The notes beneath the pieces are model-generated. The model did not search any database. It was not told the origin of the DNA and saw only the letters and a program-made list of their open reading frames with translations. Below, one piece after another: positions 37,954 through 48,036 of a stretch of 64,000 bases of DNA (the stretch's first letter is position 1; every line of letters begins with the position of its first letter). A program made the translations under genes and the position numbers. This stretch comes from Arthrobacter sp. OVS8 (lineage in GTDB: Bacteria > Actinomycetota > Actinomycetes > Actinomycetales > Micrococcaceae): positions 2,542,001 to 2,606,000 of the forward strand of contig CP116670.1 of NCBI GenBank assembly GCA_028370155.1, written 5' to 3'.

Positions 37954-39067
37954 CTACGACTTGACCTTGATGGCCTCGATGGAAGCCTTTGCCTTGTCCT
38001 GCAGCTCCTTGGACAGCGGTGCGGACTTTGCGGCGTCAGCAGCTGCCTGCTGACCGGTCTCGGAGACCACGTAGTTTTCGAATGCCTTGACCAGGTCAAC
38101 AGTTTCCTGGCTGTCGTAGGTGGAGCAGACGACGTGGAAGGACACGAGCACGATCGGGTAAGCACCCTCGATGGTGGTGGCGCGGTCCAGCTTGATGGAG
38201 AGGTCGTTGGCGTTGCGTCCCTCAACCGGCTTGCCGGCGTCGACTGCCTTGGCGGCGGCCTCGGCGGAGATCTTCGTGAAGGTCTCGCCCACCTTGATCT
38301 GTGCGACGCCGAGCTTGCCGCTGACGGCGGAGTCGTCGGCGTAGGTCACGGCGCCCGGGGTGTCGGTGACGGTCTTGACCACACCGGAGGTGCCCTTGGC
38401 GTTCTCGCCCTTCAGCGACGCCGCCACACGCCGGAGGCCTTGTCGGTCCAGGCCTCGGGGCCGCGGCGGCCAGGTAGTCGGTGAAGTTGGAGGTGGTGCC
38501 GGAGTCATCCGAGCGGTTCACCGGGGTGACCTTGAGGTCCGGCAGCTTGGCGTCCGGGTTCATGGCGGCGATGGCCGGATCGTTCCACTTGGCGATTTCG
38601 CCGCGGAAGATCTTGGCAACGGTGGGGGCGTCGAGGTTCAGTTCCTTGACGTCGGGCAGGTTGAAGGCCACGGCGATCGGGGAAATGTAGACCGGGATGT
38701 TGATGGCGCCGTCGGGGCCGCACTGGGTGGTGGAGCTGGCGTACTCTTCGTCCTTGAGGTACGCATCGGAGCCGCCGAACTGGGCGGAGCCGTCCAGGAG
38801 CGCCTTGCGGCCTGCGCCGGAGCCGTCCGGGGAGTACTGCACGGTGGCGCCCTGGTTGGCCGAGGCGAAGTTGGTCTTCCACGCGTCCATGGCCGCACCC
38901 TGTGCGGAGGAACCGATACCGGTCAGCGTGCCGGTGACCGTGGGGCCCGAGGCGGCGGGGGCCGGGGCGGTGCCCGTTGCGTTGTCAGAACCACAGGCGG
39001 TCAGCGCGAGAGCGCCAGCTGCGATGACAGCGGTTGCCGCGTGGCGGCCGAAGCGGAGTGCCTTCAC
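37954..39067 (-). CDS. pstS: phosphate-binding lipoprotein PstS, two frame breaks
   Basis: Repaired length is 371 residues. A lipoprotein signal ends LALTACGSDN (lipobox LTAC, Cys about residue 24). The phosphate-binding periplasmic-protein fold shows GSGAGRKALLDGSAQFGGSD, IPVYISPIAVAFNLPDV and NRSDDSGTTSNFTDYLAA. The two breaks, near 38465 and 38430, lie close together in G/C runs; repair restores EAWTDKASGVWP. It is first in the pst operon, behind a tandem PHO box. Confidence 0.92.
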
Positions 39068-39162
39068 TAGATGTACCCCTTCCAGGGATTTTCTATGCGT
39101 GCCAGGCCGGAGAAGACCGGGCAGGGATGCGTACGGTTTGTACCTTTATCGAAGGTAGGTGC

Positions 39163-39206
39163 CCCAGATGAAGAGAATGACCGTTCAAGGTGAACGAATG
39201 GTTAAC
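39163..39206 (-). promoter_or_regulatory. tandem PHO box upstream of pstS
   Basis: Read on the minus strand, four 11-base direct repeats run head to tail: GTTAACCATTC, GTTCACCTTGA, ACGGTCATTCT, CTTCATCTGGG. The GTTCACC core with 11-base periodicity is the operator of actinobacterial phosphate response regulators (PhoP of Streptomyces, RegX3 of mycobacteria). It lies about 95 bases upstream of the pstS start and predicts induction on phosphate starvation. Confidence 0.75.
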
Positions 39207-39318
39207 GACGCCGGGACATTGGCTTACATCCGCCGGTTCCCTCTTGCGTTAGCTGCGTCACATCCGTAGGGCGGTGGCGCGGCCTGCACTCGATGACCGA
39301 ACAAATAGACTGGAGCGC

Positions 39319-40442
39319 ATGGCCCCCGCCCCTGGACTCTCCGCAAGCGCCCGATTCCTGCGCCGACGGGTGCACACCGGCCTGGTCCGGAGCCGGAACT
39401 CCCTGGTGCCGCCATCCAGATGACCGCCTGCGCGGTGGGCGCCTACGCGTTCGCGGAGTACGTCCTGGGCCACAGCGGCCCGCTCTTCGCCGCCACGTCC
39501 TCCCTCATCTCCCTGGGTTTTTCCCGCGACCCCGGCTGCGCCGCGTGATTGAGGTCGGCCTGGGCTGCACCATCGGCATCGTGGTCGGGGACCTGCTGCT
39601 GCACTGGCTGGGCGCCGGAATTTGGCAGGCCGCCGTCGTGCTGCTGTTCTCGATCCTGCTGGCCCGCTTCCTGGACAGCGGCACGATTTTCACCACTCAG
39701 CTGGGACTGCAGTCCCTGCTGGTGGTGCTGCTGCCGGCGCCGGCCGGGGGCCGTTCACCCGCAGCATCGACGCCATCGTGGGCGGGGTGTTCGCCCTGCT
39801 GGTGACCATCCTGGTACCGAAGGACCCGCGCCGGGAACCCCGCAATGACGTCAAGAAGCTCCTGCACGAGCTCGCCGAGGTGCTGCGCGAATGCGCCTCC
39901 GCGCTGAGCTACAGCGACTCCACCCAGGCCTGGCATGCGCTCATCCGGGGGCGGAACTGCCAGCCGCTGGTCGATGCCATGCGGCAGTCCCTGCGGGCGT
40001 CCGGCGAGGTGGCCACGCTGGCGCCCGCCTACCGCCGGCACCGGGAGGAGCTGGACCAGATGGAACAGTCGCTGGACTACATCGACCTCGCGCTGCGCAA
40101 CAGCCGCGTCTTTGCCCGCCGCCTGACCAGCGCCATCAACCATGCGGCGTTGTCCGACGAGGCGACCCAGAACATCGCCGACGTCCTGCAGGACACGGCC
40201 GACGCCGTCGACGAACTGTCCCTGGGCCTGGCGGAAGTGCACGACGGCGTCCGCCGCTCGCACCTGCGGACCGCCCGGACGGACCTGCGGGAAATCGCCG
40301 GCCGGCTGCATCCGCGGCTGCTGGACGTGCAGCGGCTCGAGGGCGAAACGGTGGTGATGCTGTTCCGCCCCTGATAGTGGACCTGCTCGAAGCGGCAGGG
40401 GTCGACTCCCGGGAAGCCCGCGACATCCTCCCGCCGCTGTAG
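39319..40442 (+). CDS. FUSC/aromatic-acid-exporter family membrane protein, several frame breaks
   Basis: The repaired protein is about 375 residues. After MAPAPGLSASARFLRRRVHT come four to five helices (AVGAYAFAEYVLGHSGPLFA, VEVGLGCTIGIVVGDLLLHW-type segments, FDSGTIFTTQLGLQSLLVVL-like) as in one half of a FUSC transporter. A long cytoplasmic helical domain follows (LLHELAEVLRECASALSY to the end). The breaks lie near 39410, 39530 and 39745, with a fourth near 40370; all are in C or G runs. The transported compound is unknown. GGAG lies just before ATG 39319. Confidence 0.78.
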
Positions 40443-40489
40443 CTCCCGTGGCGGCCGTGGTTGTCGTATCCCGCGGATAGTGTGGAGCC

Positions 40490-41863
40490 ATGGCTACAAA
40501 GACTTCCCGGACGTCCAAAGCTCCGGGCTACAAATGCGCCGAGTGCGGCTGGACCACAGCCAAGTGGGTGGGCCGCTGCGGCGAGTGCCAGGCCTGGGGC
40601 AGCGTTGAGGAAACCGGCGGCGCCGTGGCGCGCACGACGGCGGCCACCACCGTACTGGAGCCGGCGCGCCGGATCTCCGAGGTGGATGCCACCACGGCGG
40701 CCTTCCTGCCCACCGGCGTGGACGAACTGGACCGTGTCCTTGGCGGCGGTCTGGTCCCCGGAGCCGTGATCCTGCTGGCCGGCGAGCCCGGCGTCGGCAA
40801 GTCGACCCTGCTCCTGGATGTCGCGGCGAAGTTTGCGCGCACCGCCCAGGACGTCCTCTACATCACCGGCGAGGAATCCGCCGCGCAGGTCAAGCTCCGG
40901 GCGGAACGGATCGACGCCGTCGCCGAGTCCTTGTATCTCTCCGCCGAAACGGATCTTGGCCAGGCCCTGGGCCAAGTGGAGAAGCTGGAGCCGCGCCTGC
41001 TGATCGTGGACTCCGTGCAGACGCTGAGCAGCGCCGACGTCGAAGGCAGCGCCGGCGGCGTCTCGCAGGTCCGTGAAGTCACGGCCTCCCTGATTGCCGC
41101 GGCGAAACGCCGCAACATGACCACGCTGCTGGTTGGCCATGTGACCAAGGACGGCTCCATCGCGGGGCCCCGGCTGCTGGAGCACCTCGTGGACGTGGTG
41201 TGCCAGTTCGAAGGCGAGCGCCACTCCCGGCTGCGGCTGCTGCGGGCCGTTAAGAACCGGTACGGCCCCACAGACGACGTCGGCTGCTTCGACCTGAACG
41301 AGGACGGCATTGTGGGCCTGGCCGATCCGAGCGGGCTGTTCGTCTCCCGGACCAAGGAACCCGTGTCCGGAACCTGCATCACTGTGACCCTTGAGGGGCG
41401 CCGTCCGCTGCTGGCCGAGGTGCAGTCCCTGCTGGCCGAAAGCGCCAGTTCCCAGCCCCGCCGGGCAACCAGCGGGCTGGACAGTTCGCGGGTGGCCATG
41501 CTGCTGGCTGTCCTCCAGCAGCGGGCCGGGTGCCTGCTGAGCAAAGACGATTCCTACGTGGCGACCGTGGGCGGTGTGAAGCTCAGCGAGCCCGCGACGG
41601 ACCTGGCGGTCGCCCTGGCCGTGGCATCGGCCAAGTCCAAGAAACCGCTGCCGCAGCGGCTCATCGCTTTCGGCGAGGTGGGCCTGGCCGGCGAAGTCCG
41701 CCCGGTGCCGGGCATCAACCAGCGGATCCAGGAAGCCCACCGGCTGGGGTTCACCCACGCCGTCGTCCCGGCGAGCCCGAACGGCCCCGGCCCGGTGCCG
41801 GCGGGTTTTTCGGTGCGGGAGGTCGGGCATCTGGCCGAAGCGCTGGGACTCCTGATCAGCTAG
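40490..41863 (+). CDS. radA: DNA repair protein RadA
   Basis: Intact, 457 residues. The N-terminal C4 zinc finger is CAECGWTTAKWVGRCGECQAW (within residues 15-36). Walker A is GEPGVGKST, Walker B lies in LLIVDSVQTL, the RadA-specific motif is KNRYGPTDDVGCF, and the C-terminal Lon-like domain ends the protein. RadA is a DnaB-like helicase/RecA-like ATPase that processes recombination intermediates. In actinobacteria it is commonly followed closely by disA; here disA is 12.3 kb further on. Confidence 0.95.
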   Translation: MATKTSRTSKAPGYKCAECGWTTAKWVGRCGECQAWGSVEETGGAVARTTAATTVLEPARRISEVDATTAAFLPTGVDELDRVLGGGLVPGAVILLAGEPGVGKSTLLLDVAAKFARTAQDVLYITGEESAAQVKLRAERIDAVAESLYLSAETDLGQALGQVEKLEPRLLIVDSVQTLSSADVEGSAGGVSQVREVTASLIAAAKRRNMTTLLVGHVTKDGSIAGPRLLEHLVDVVCQFEGERHSRLRLLRAVKNRYGPTDDVGCFDLNEDGIVGLADPSGLFVSRTKEPVSGTCITVTLEGRRPLLAEVQSLLAESASSQPRRATSGLDSSRVAMLLAVLQQRAGCLLSKDDSYVATVGGVKLSEPATDLAVALAVASAKSKKPLPQRLIAFGEVGLAGEVRPVPGINQRIQEAHRLGFTHAVVPASPNGPGPVPAGFSVREVGHLAEALGLLIS

Positions 41864-41984
41864 GACCTCGTTGCGGCGTTCCTGCGACTTAGGACCCTAT
41901 GCCCCACCCGGTATCCGGCAGATCATAGGTGAAGGGAAGTTTAAGGGAAGATACGGGAACGGCCTCGGACGAAGGGATCAGGCC

Positions 41985-42313
41985 ATGATGGGGTACTACG
42001 GCGACGGCTTCGGCTGGATGTGGCTCTGGGGCCTGCTGTTGCTGATCGGAATCGGGGTGCTTGTACTGCTTGCAGTCCGCCTCTTCACCGGCGGAGTCAG
42101 CCGCGGCGGGGCCGGTCCATACGGCCCTCCCTACGGCGCACCACCCTACGGCCCGCCGGGGACTCCCCGGGCGGCCCCGGGTTCCAGGGCGGTCCAGGTT
42201 TGCCGGGCGGCAAGAGCCAGGCCCGCCTGATCCTCGATGAACGCTTCGCGAGGGGCGAGCTCACCGCGGAACAGTACCGCGAGAATTTGAAAGTCCTTGG
42301 CGAGGAGCCGTAA
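41985..42313 (+). CDS. small SHOCT-domain membrane protein, one frame break
   Basis: Repaired length is 109 residues. One transmembrane helix (MWLWGLLLLIGIGVLVLLAV) is followed by a Gly/Pro/Tyr-rich linker and a C-terminal SHOCT motif (ARLILDERFARGELTAEQYRENLKVL). One base is missing near 42165 in the linker. The stop overlaps the multicopper oxidase ATG (TAATG), so the two are coupled. Such proteins are common beside copper-resistance genes but have no assigned function. Confidence 0.8.
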
Positions 42314-43791
42314 TGCGGCCGATCAGCCGCCGCGATGCCCTTCTCCTGGGCGGCCTGGGCACTGTGGCCACGGCGGCCGGCGCCGCCGGGCTGTGGTGGT
42401 CGGCGGCTTCCCCGCAGCAGCCGGTCGGCGGTGCACTGACCGAACCGGGCCCCAGTCTGCTCGGCCCCACGGAGCTTCGCAGCGGGAACGGCAGGCTGCA
42501 GCTTACCCTCGACGCCGCCCGCGGTCAGGTGGAACTCGGGGGCCGGTCCGCCGGCGCCCTCTGTTACAACGGCACCGTCCCGGGCCCCACCCTCCGCCTG
42601 CGGCCCGGTGATGAGCTCGGCATCCGGCTGGTGAACGGCCTCGATGAGCCGACCAACCTGCACGTCCACGGCCTGCATGTGTCCCCGCAGGCCAGCAGCG
42701 ACAACGTCTTCGTAGAGGTCATGCCCGGGGAAAGCTTCGATTACCGCTACCGGTTGCCCGCGGACCACCCGCCGGGCGTGTACTGGTACCACCCGCATCA
42801 CCACGGGCTGGTCGCAGGGCAGATCTTCGCGGGGCTTTTCGGGGCGATCATCGTCGAAGAGCCCGACGCCATCCCGGTAAACAGCGAACGGGTTCTGATT
42901 GTCTCGGACACCACCCTGGACAGTGCCGGGAACATCGCGGCCGTATCGCCGATGGAACGTATGGCGGGCCGGGAGGGCGAGCTGCTCCTGCTTAACGGGC
43001 AGAGCCGCCCGCTCCTCACCGCGCGCCCTGACGAACGGGAACGGTGGCGCATCATCAACGCCTGCGTTGCCCGCTACCTCCGGCTCCGGCTGGACGGCCA
43101 GCAGCTGCAGTTGATCGGCATGGATTCCGGCCGGTCCGCCGAACCCGAACCCGTGGACGAACTCCTGCTCGCGCCGGGCAACCGCGCGGACCTCCTGGTG
43201 ACCGCAGCGGCCGGCGAATCAGTGCTGCAGACGATCCCCTACAACCGCGGCGGCATGCCGGGAATGATGGGACCGCGGCGGCCCCGGGCCAGCGGGGCTG
43301 CCGCCCTGGCCGTCTTTCGGGTCGACGGCGAATCCGGAACCCCGCCCGGTGCCGTCACCGCCCGGCCGGCCCCGGAAGACCTGCGCCGTGCAGCCGTGGC
43401 AGCGCGGCGGCAGCTGATCCTGGCCATGGGCGCGGGACCGGGAGGAATGGGCGGGGGCATGGGCGGCATGCGGTTCAGCATCAACGGCCGCGAGTACAGC
43501 GAAGCCCGGACGGACACCGTCGCCGCCGCCGGGACGGTCGAGGAATGGACGCTGGTCAACACCAGCCCCATGGACCACCCGTTCCACCTGCACGTGTGGC
43601 CGATGCAGCTCATCGAGGACAACGGTCAGGACGTCGGCGCCGTGGTGATGCGCGACGTCGTGAACGTGCGGGCGAACGGCCGCGCCACTGTCAGGATCGC
43701 GTTCCGCGACTTCCCTGGCCGTTCCGTCTACCACTGCCACATCCTGGATCACGAGGACCAGGGAATGATGGCGGTGATCGAAGTCCGCTGA
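42313..43791 (+). CDS. multicopper oxidase (CueO/laccase-like), Tat-type signal
   Basis: Intact, 492 residues. The N-terminus ISRRDALLLGGLGTVATAAG is a twin-arginine signal, so the folded enzyme is exported. The copper ligand motifs are in order: HVHGLHV, WYHPHHHGL, HPFHLHVWPM, and YHCHILDHEDQGMM, which gives type 1, 2 and 3 copper sites. The Gly/Met-rich insert PGGMGGGMGGM resembles the Met-rich copper-binding segment of cuprous oxidases. It probably oxidises Cu(I) outside the cell. It lies upstream of a CopB-type ATPase. Confidence 0.92.
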   Translation: MRPISRRDALLLGGLGTVATAAGAAGLWWSAASPQQPVGGALTEPGPSLLGPTELRSGNGRLQLTLDAARGQVELGGRSAGALCYNGTVPGPTLRLRPGDELGIRLVNGLDEPTNLHVHGLHVSPQASSDNVFVEVMPGESFDYRYRLPADHPPGVYWYHPHHHGLVAGQIFAGLFGAIIVEEPDAIPVNSERVLIVSDTTLDSAGNIAAVSPMERMAGREGELLLLNGQSRPLLTARPDERERWRIINACVARYLRLRLDGQQLQLIGMDSGRSAEPEPVDELLLAPGNRADLLVTAAAGESVLQTIPYNRGGMPGMMGPRRPRASGAAALAVFRVDGESGTPPGAVTARPAPEDLRRAAVAARRQLILAMGAGPGGMGGGMGGMRFSINGREYSEARTDTVAAAGTVEEWTLVNTSPMDHPFHLHVWPMQLIEDNGQDVGAVVMRDVVNVRANGRATVRIAFRDFPGRSVYHCHILDHEDQGMMAVIEVR

Positions 43792-43804
43792 CGGGTGAAA
43801 CCTC

Positions 43805-43832
43805 TTGTCAAGGATACCCCTGGGGGTATGGT
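43805..43832 (+). promoter_or_regulatory. CsoR-box promoter of the copper ATPase gene
   Basis: A perfect CsoR-type palindrome ATACCCCTGGGGGTAT (43814-43829) sits inside a promoter formed by TTGTCA (43805-43810), a 16-base spacer and TATGGT (43827-43832). A bound repressor would block RNA polymerase directly. The site starts 22 bases after the oxidase stop, giving the ATPase its own metal-regulated start. Confidence 0.75.
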
Positions 43833-43874
43833 GGCCTCATCCGAACTGACGATGAATCTCCCCGGGAGCGCATC

Positions 43875-46023
43875 ATGGAACACCGGCACAGCAACCACCC
43901 CGTCGACGGCCGGCAGTTTAACCACCCGAAAGAAGAACACCGCGGGCCGCATGACGAGCACAACGGGCACCTGCTCCACGGCACGCCCGGAGCCGGCACA
44001 GCGGCCCAGCCGGACGACGAGCATCTGGTTCACAGCCAGGGCCAGCACGCCGGGCACAGTGTGGCGATGTTCAAGAACAGGTTCTGGCTGACCCTGGCCC
44101 TGGCTGTACCCGTGGTCTTCTTCAGCCCCATGTTCGGGCATTTGCTCGGCTACCAGGCTCCGGTGTTTCCCGGCTCCGCCTGGATCCCTCCGGTGCTGGG
44201 AACCGTCATCTACTTCTACGGCGGCCAGCCGTTCCTCAAGGGCGGCCTCAAGGAGCTGAACGCCCGCAAACCGGGAATGATGCTGCTGATCGCCATGGCC
44301 ATCACAGTGGCCTTCATCGCCTCGTGGGTGACCACCCTGGGGATCGGCGGCTTCGACCTCGATTTCTGGTGGGAACTGGCCCTGCTGGTCGACATCATGC
44401 TGCTGGGACACTGGCTCGAAATGCGCGCACTCGGCTCGGCCCGGGGCGCCCTGGATGCCCTCGCGGCGCTGCTGCCGGACGAGGCCGAACGCATCACGGA
44501 AACCGGAACCGAGCCCGTCGCGGTGTCCGAGCTCAGGAGCGGCGACATCATCCTGGTCCGCTCCGGAGGCCGGATGCCGGCGGACGGGACAGTGATCGAG
44601 GGCCAGGCCGAATTCGACGAGTCCATGATCACGGGCGAGTCCAAGACCGTCCTGCGTTCTCCCGGCGACGCTGTGACAGCCGGGACCGTCGCCACCGACA
44701 ACAGCCTCCGCGTCCAGGTGACGGCCATCGGCGAGGACACCGCCCTCGCCGGGATCCAGCGGCTCGTGGCCGAAGCCCAGGCGTCTTCCTCCCGGGCCCA
44801 GGCCCTCGCCGACCGCGCCGCCGCCTTCCTGTTCTACTTCGCCGCCGGCACGGGCGTCATCACCTTCATCGTCTGGACACTGCTGGGCAGCGTGCCCGAC
44901 GCCGTTGAGCGCACCGTGACGGTGCTGGTGATCGCCTGCCCGCACGCCCTGGGCCTGGCCATCCCCCTGGTCATCGCGATCTCGACGGAGCGGGCCGCCC
45001 GGGCCGGCGTGCTGATCAAGGATCGGATGGCGCTCGAGCGAATGCGGACGGTCGACGTCGTGCTGTTCGACAAGACGGGAACGCTGACGAAGGGCGAGCC
45101 TGAGCTGAAGGACATTGCCTCCGTCGGCGGGACCGACCGGGACGGGCTGCTCGCCCTCGCCGCCGCGGCGGAGTCGGACAGCGAGCACCCCATGGCGCGC
45201 GCAATCGTGGCCGCCGCCCGCGAGCGCGGACTGGCCGTCCCCCAGGCGAGCGATTTCACCTCCCTGACCGGCCGCGGGGTGCGCGCCACGGTCGGCGGCC
45301 GGACGGTCCGGGTGGGCGGTCCGGCCCTGCTCCGGGAAGTGGGGGCGGAGGAGCCGCAGGACCTGGCCGCCACCACCGCCGCCTGGCGGGACCGCGGCGC
45401 GGCGGTGCTCCACGTGGTGGACGGTGCTACCGTGATCGGCGCCGTGAGCCTTGAGGACGCGGTCCGGCCGGAATCACGCCAGGCCGTCGCGGCCCTGCAG
45501 CACAGGGGCATCAAGGTTGCCATGATCACCGGCGACGCCCGGCAGGTGGCCCGGGCGGTGGCCGCCGAACTGAAGATCGACGAGGTCTTCGCCGAGGTGC
45601 TGCCCGCGGACAAGGACAAGAAGGTGGCCGAACTCCAGGCCCGCCGCCTCAGGGTGGCGATGGTGGGCGACGGCGTCAACGACTCCCCGCCCTGGCCCGG
45701 GCCGAGGTGGGGATCGCGATCGGCGGCGGGACCGACGTCGCGGTGGAGTCCGCCGGGGTGGTCCTGGCCGGGAACGACCCGCGGGCGGTGCTGTCCATGG
45801 TGGACCTGTCCCGGGCGAGCTACCGGAAGATGTGGCAGAACCTCGTGTGGGCGACCGGCTACAACATCATCGCGGTGCCGCTGGCCGCCGGCGTCCTGGC
45901 CTTCGCCGGGGTTCTCCTCTCCCCGCCGCCGGCGCCGTGCTGATGTCCGCCTCGACCATCGTGGTGGCGCTTAACGCGCAGCTGCTGCGGGGCCTGAAAC
46001 TCAACCCGGCCGACGTCGGCTGA
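43875..46023 (+). CDS. copper-translocating P-type ATPase, CopB-like (CPH type), two frame breaks
   Basis: Repaired length is about 716 residues. A His-rich N-terminus (residues 1-65, many His with Asp/Glu) replaces the CxxC metal domain. Actuator TGES occurs in MITGESKTV. The transmembrane metal site is CPH in [12 protein letters not shown], the P1B-3 (CopB) signature. The phosphorylation site is [11 protein letters not shown], the nucleotide domain has SEHPMARAI, and the hinge is GDGVNDSP. Breaks near 45690 and 45925 follow G/C runs. It exports copper ions from the cytosol and matches the upstream oxidase. Confidence 0.9.
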
Positions 46024-46039
46024 CCGGACGGAGACCTCC

Positions 46040-46673
46040 ATGCCGCAGAGCACCCCGCGTGAGTCATCATTCGGGAGATCCTATGCGCGCGTGGGTCCGC
46101 GGATGGACGCCCGCGGGGCCGCGGACCACCGCCGGCGGCTTGTGGCGGCGGCGCGCGGCGTCGTCGTCGAAATCGGGGCGGGTTACGGCGCGACCTTTCC
46201 GTTCTACCCGGCCGCGGTGACGCGGGTGCTTGCCCTCGAACCGGACCCCACGCTCCGGGGCTGGCCCGGGCCGCCGCCAGCAGGGCGCCGGTGCCTGTCA
46301 CCGTGGAGGACGGTGTGGCGGAATCGTTGCCGGCCGCGGATGCTTCCGTCGACGTCGTCGTCTCCAGCCTGGTGCTGTGCAGTGTGGCGGACCAGTCGGC
46401 CGCCCTGACGGAAGTGGTCCGGGTGCTGCGGCCCGGCGGCCTGCTGCTGTTCTACGAGCACGTCCGCTCGGCTCACCGCGTGCTGGGGGCCGCCGAAGAC
46501 CTGCTCACCCCGCTGTGGAGCCTGGTGGCGGCGGCTGCCATCCAAACCGGGACACGGCCGCCGCGATCGCCGGGGCAGGCCTCGCCGTGCAGGACCTGGA
46601 CCGCTTCGGTTTTTCGGTCCTTCCCGGCAACCCTCGGCTGGCCCACGTGCTGGGGGCGGCCAGAAAACCCTGA
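46040..46673 (+). CDS. class I SAM-dependent methyltransferase, two frame breaks
   Basis: Repaired length is 211 residues. Motif I is VVVEIGAGYGATFPFYP, the acidic residue follows in LALEPDPTLR, and ASVDVVVSSLVLCSV and LRPGGLLLFYEHV complete a Methyltransf_11 fold. One base is missing near 46265 and one near 46555. The closest general resemblance is to small UbiE/METTL7-like enzymes. It follows the copper ATPase by 16 bases and may share its transcript. Substrate unknown. Confidence 0.78.
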
Positions 46674-46750
46674 GGTCCCCGTTGCGGCGCGGCGCTCCCA
46701 CCCCGGAAGACCGCCGGGCACCCGAAATGGGCACACAAAAAGGGCACACA

Positions 46751-46783
46751 AAGGGGCGCCTGCCGCGATGGCAGACGCCCCTT
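46751..46783 (-). terminator. terminator between methyltransferase and desaturase genes
   Basis: AAGGGGCG-C-CTGCC, loop GCGA, TGGCAG-A-CGCCCCTT forms a strong hairpin between two convergent genes. On the minus strand it is followed by TTTGTGTGCCCTTTTTG, so it probably ends the desaturase transcript. Confidence 0.7.
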
Positions 46784-46821
46784 CAGTCAGTTCAATCAGT
46801 CAAAGCCGGCTTGGGCCCCGC

Positions 46822-48023
46822 TCAGGCCTTCTTCGGCGGCAGTGCCAGCTTGAAGACCTTCGCCCAGGTGGAGCCGACCTGCTTCCAGATGGGACCGGTG
46901 GTGTACGGCAGGCCGTAGCGCTTGCAGATTTCCTGCACCTTGGGAGCCACCTCGGCGTAGCGGTTGGACGGAATGTCCGGGAAGAGGTGGTGCTCGATCT
47001 GGTGGGAGAGGTTGCCGGTCATGAGGTGCATGAACTTGGAACCGGAGATGTTGGCGGATCCGATCATCTGCCGCACGTACCAGTCGCCGCGGGTTTCGCC
47101 TTCCACCATTTCCTCGGTGAAGGTGTCCGTACCCTCGGGGAAGTGTCCGCAGAAGATCACCGCGTGGGCCCAGACGTTGCGGACAGCATTCGCGGTCAGC
47201 GTGCCGTACAGCGCCTGCTTGCCGGAGCCGGTCAGCATTGCGACGGCGGGAGTGGCAGCGTAGTCCTTGGTGAACTGCGTGAGCGCCTTGCGGCCGAGGG
47301 CCTTGAGGTCCTTGGTGAGGGCCTCCTTGGACTTGTTGCCCTCCTTGTAGTCGTTCAGCTCGAGATCGTAGATCGCGATGCCCCACTCGAAGACCGGGGC
47401 CAACAGGGCGTTGTAGAGCGGGTTGCCCAGGTTGAACGGCTTCCACTCCTGGTCCGCGTCCATCCGCAACAGGTTGTATCCGACGTCGTTGTCCTTGCCG
47501 ACGACGTTGGTCCAGCGGTGGTGCAGATCATTGTGGGTGTGCTGCCAGGACCGGGCCGGGGTCACGAAGTCCCACTCCCAGGTGGTGGAGTGGATGTCCG
47601 GGTCCCGCATCCAGTCCCACTGGCCGTGCAGGATGTTGTGGCCCAGCTCCATGTTTTCCAGGATCTTGGCGAAGCTGAGCAGCGTGGTGCCGGTGACCCA
47701 GGCGGCCTTGTTCTTGCTGACCAGGAGCGCGGCGCGGCCGGAAATTTCCAGTCCGCGCTGGATCTTGATCATGCGGCGGATGTAGGCGGCGTCGCTGGCT
47801 CCGCGCTTGGCAAGGATGTCGTCCTTGATGGCGTCGAGCTCGCGTCCCAGCTCGGCGACCTGCTCGTCGGAGAGGTGCGCGGCCGCCGGCGGCCGAACGG
47901 TGGGGCTGCCGGTCTCGGCGAGGGCGCCGCGCCGCGTCTTCACGGCAGCGGGCGCCTTGGCAGAGTCATTAGCGCCCTGGGGGCTTCCTCGGAAACGTCA
48001 GGCTTGTCGGAAACAATCGTCAT
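46822..48023 (-). CDS. membrane fatty acid desaturase, one frame break
   Basis: Repaired length is 400 residues. The three histidine boxes of acyl-lipid/acyl-CoA desaturases are visible: ELGHNILHGQWDW, QHTHNDLHHRW and SHQIEHHLFPD. Hydrophobic segments lie around ALLVSKNKAAWVTGTTLLSF and NAVRNVWAHAVIFCG. One C is missing near 47980, and repair extends the N-terminus to ATG 48023 (MTIVSDKPDVSEE). The upstream gene, 13 bases away, encodes a 2Fe-2S reductase that should supply electrons, so this is a two-component desaturase, as with DesA3-type enzymes of mycobacteria. Confidence 0.9.
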
Positions 48024-48036
48024 GCGTTGGTACTCC

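Noticed and set aside
40136..41830. A 564-residue minus-strand frame opposite radA
   Set aside because: Antisense shadow of RadA, common in GC-rich DNA; no motif or ribosome site.
43044..43874. A possible long N-terminal extension of the copper ATPase inside the oxidase gene
   Set aside because: This stretch is the intact multicopper oxidase in another frame. A promoter and CsoR box lie between, and the His-rich ATPase N-terminus begins naturally at 43875.
43749..45413. A 554-residue minus-strand frame opposite the copper ATPase
   Set aside because: Antisense shadow; the plus-strand product has all P-type ATPase motifs.
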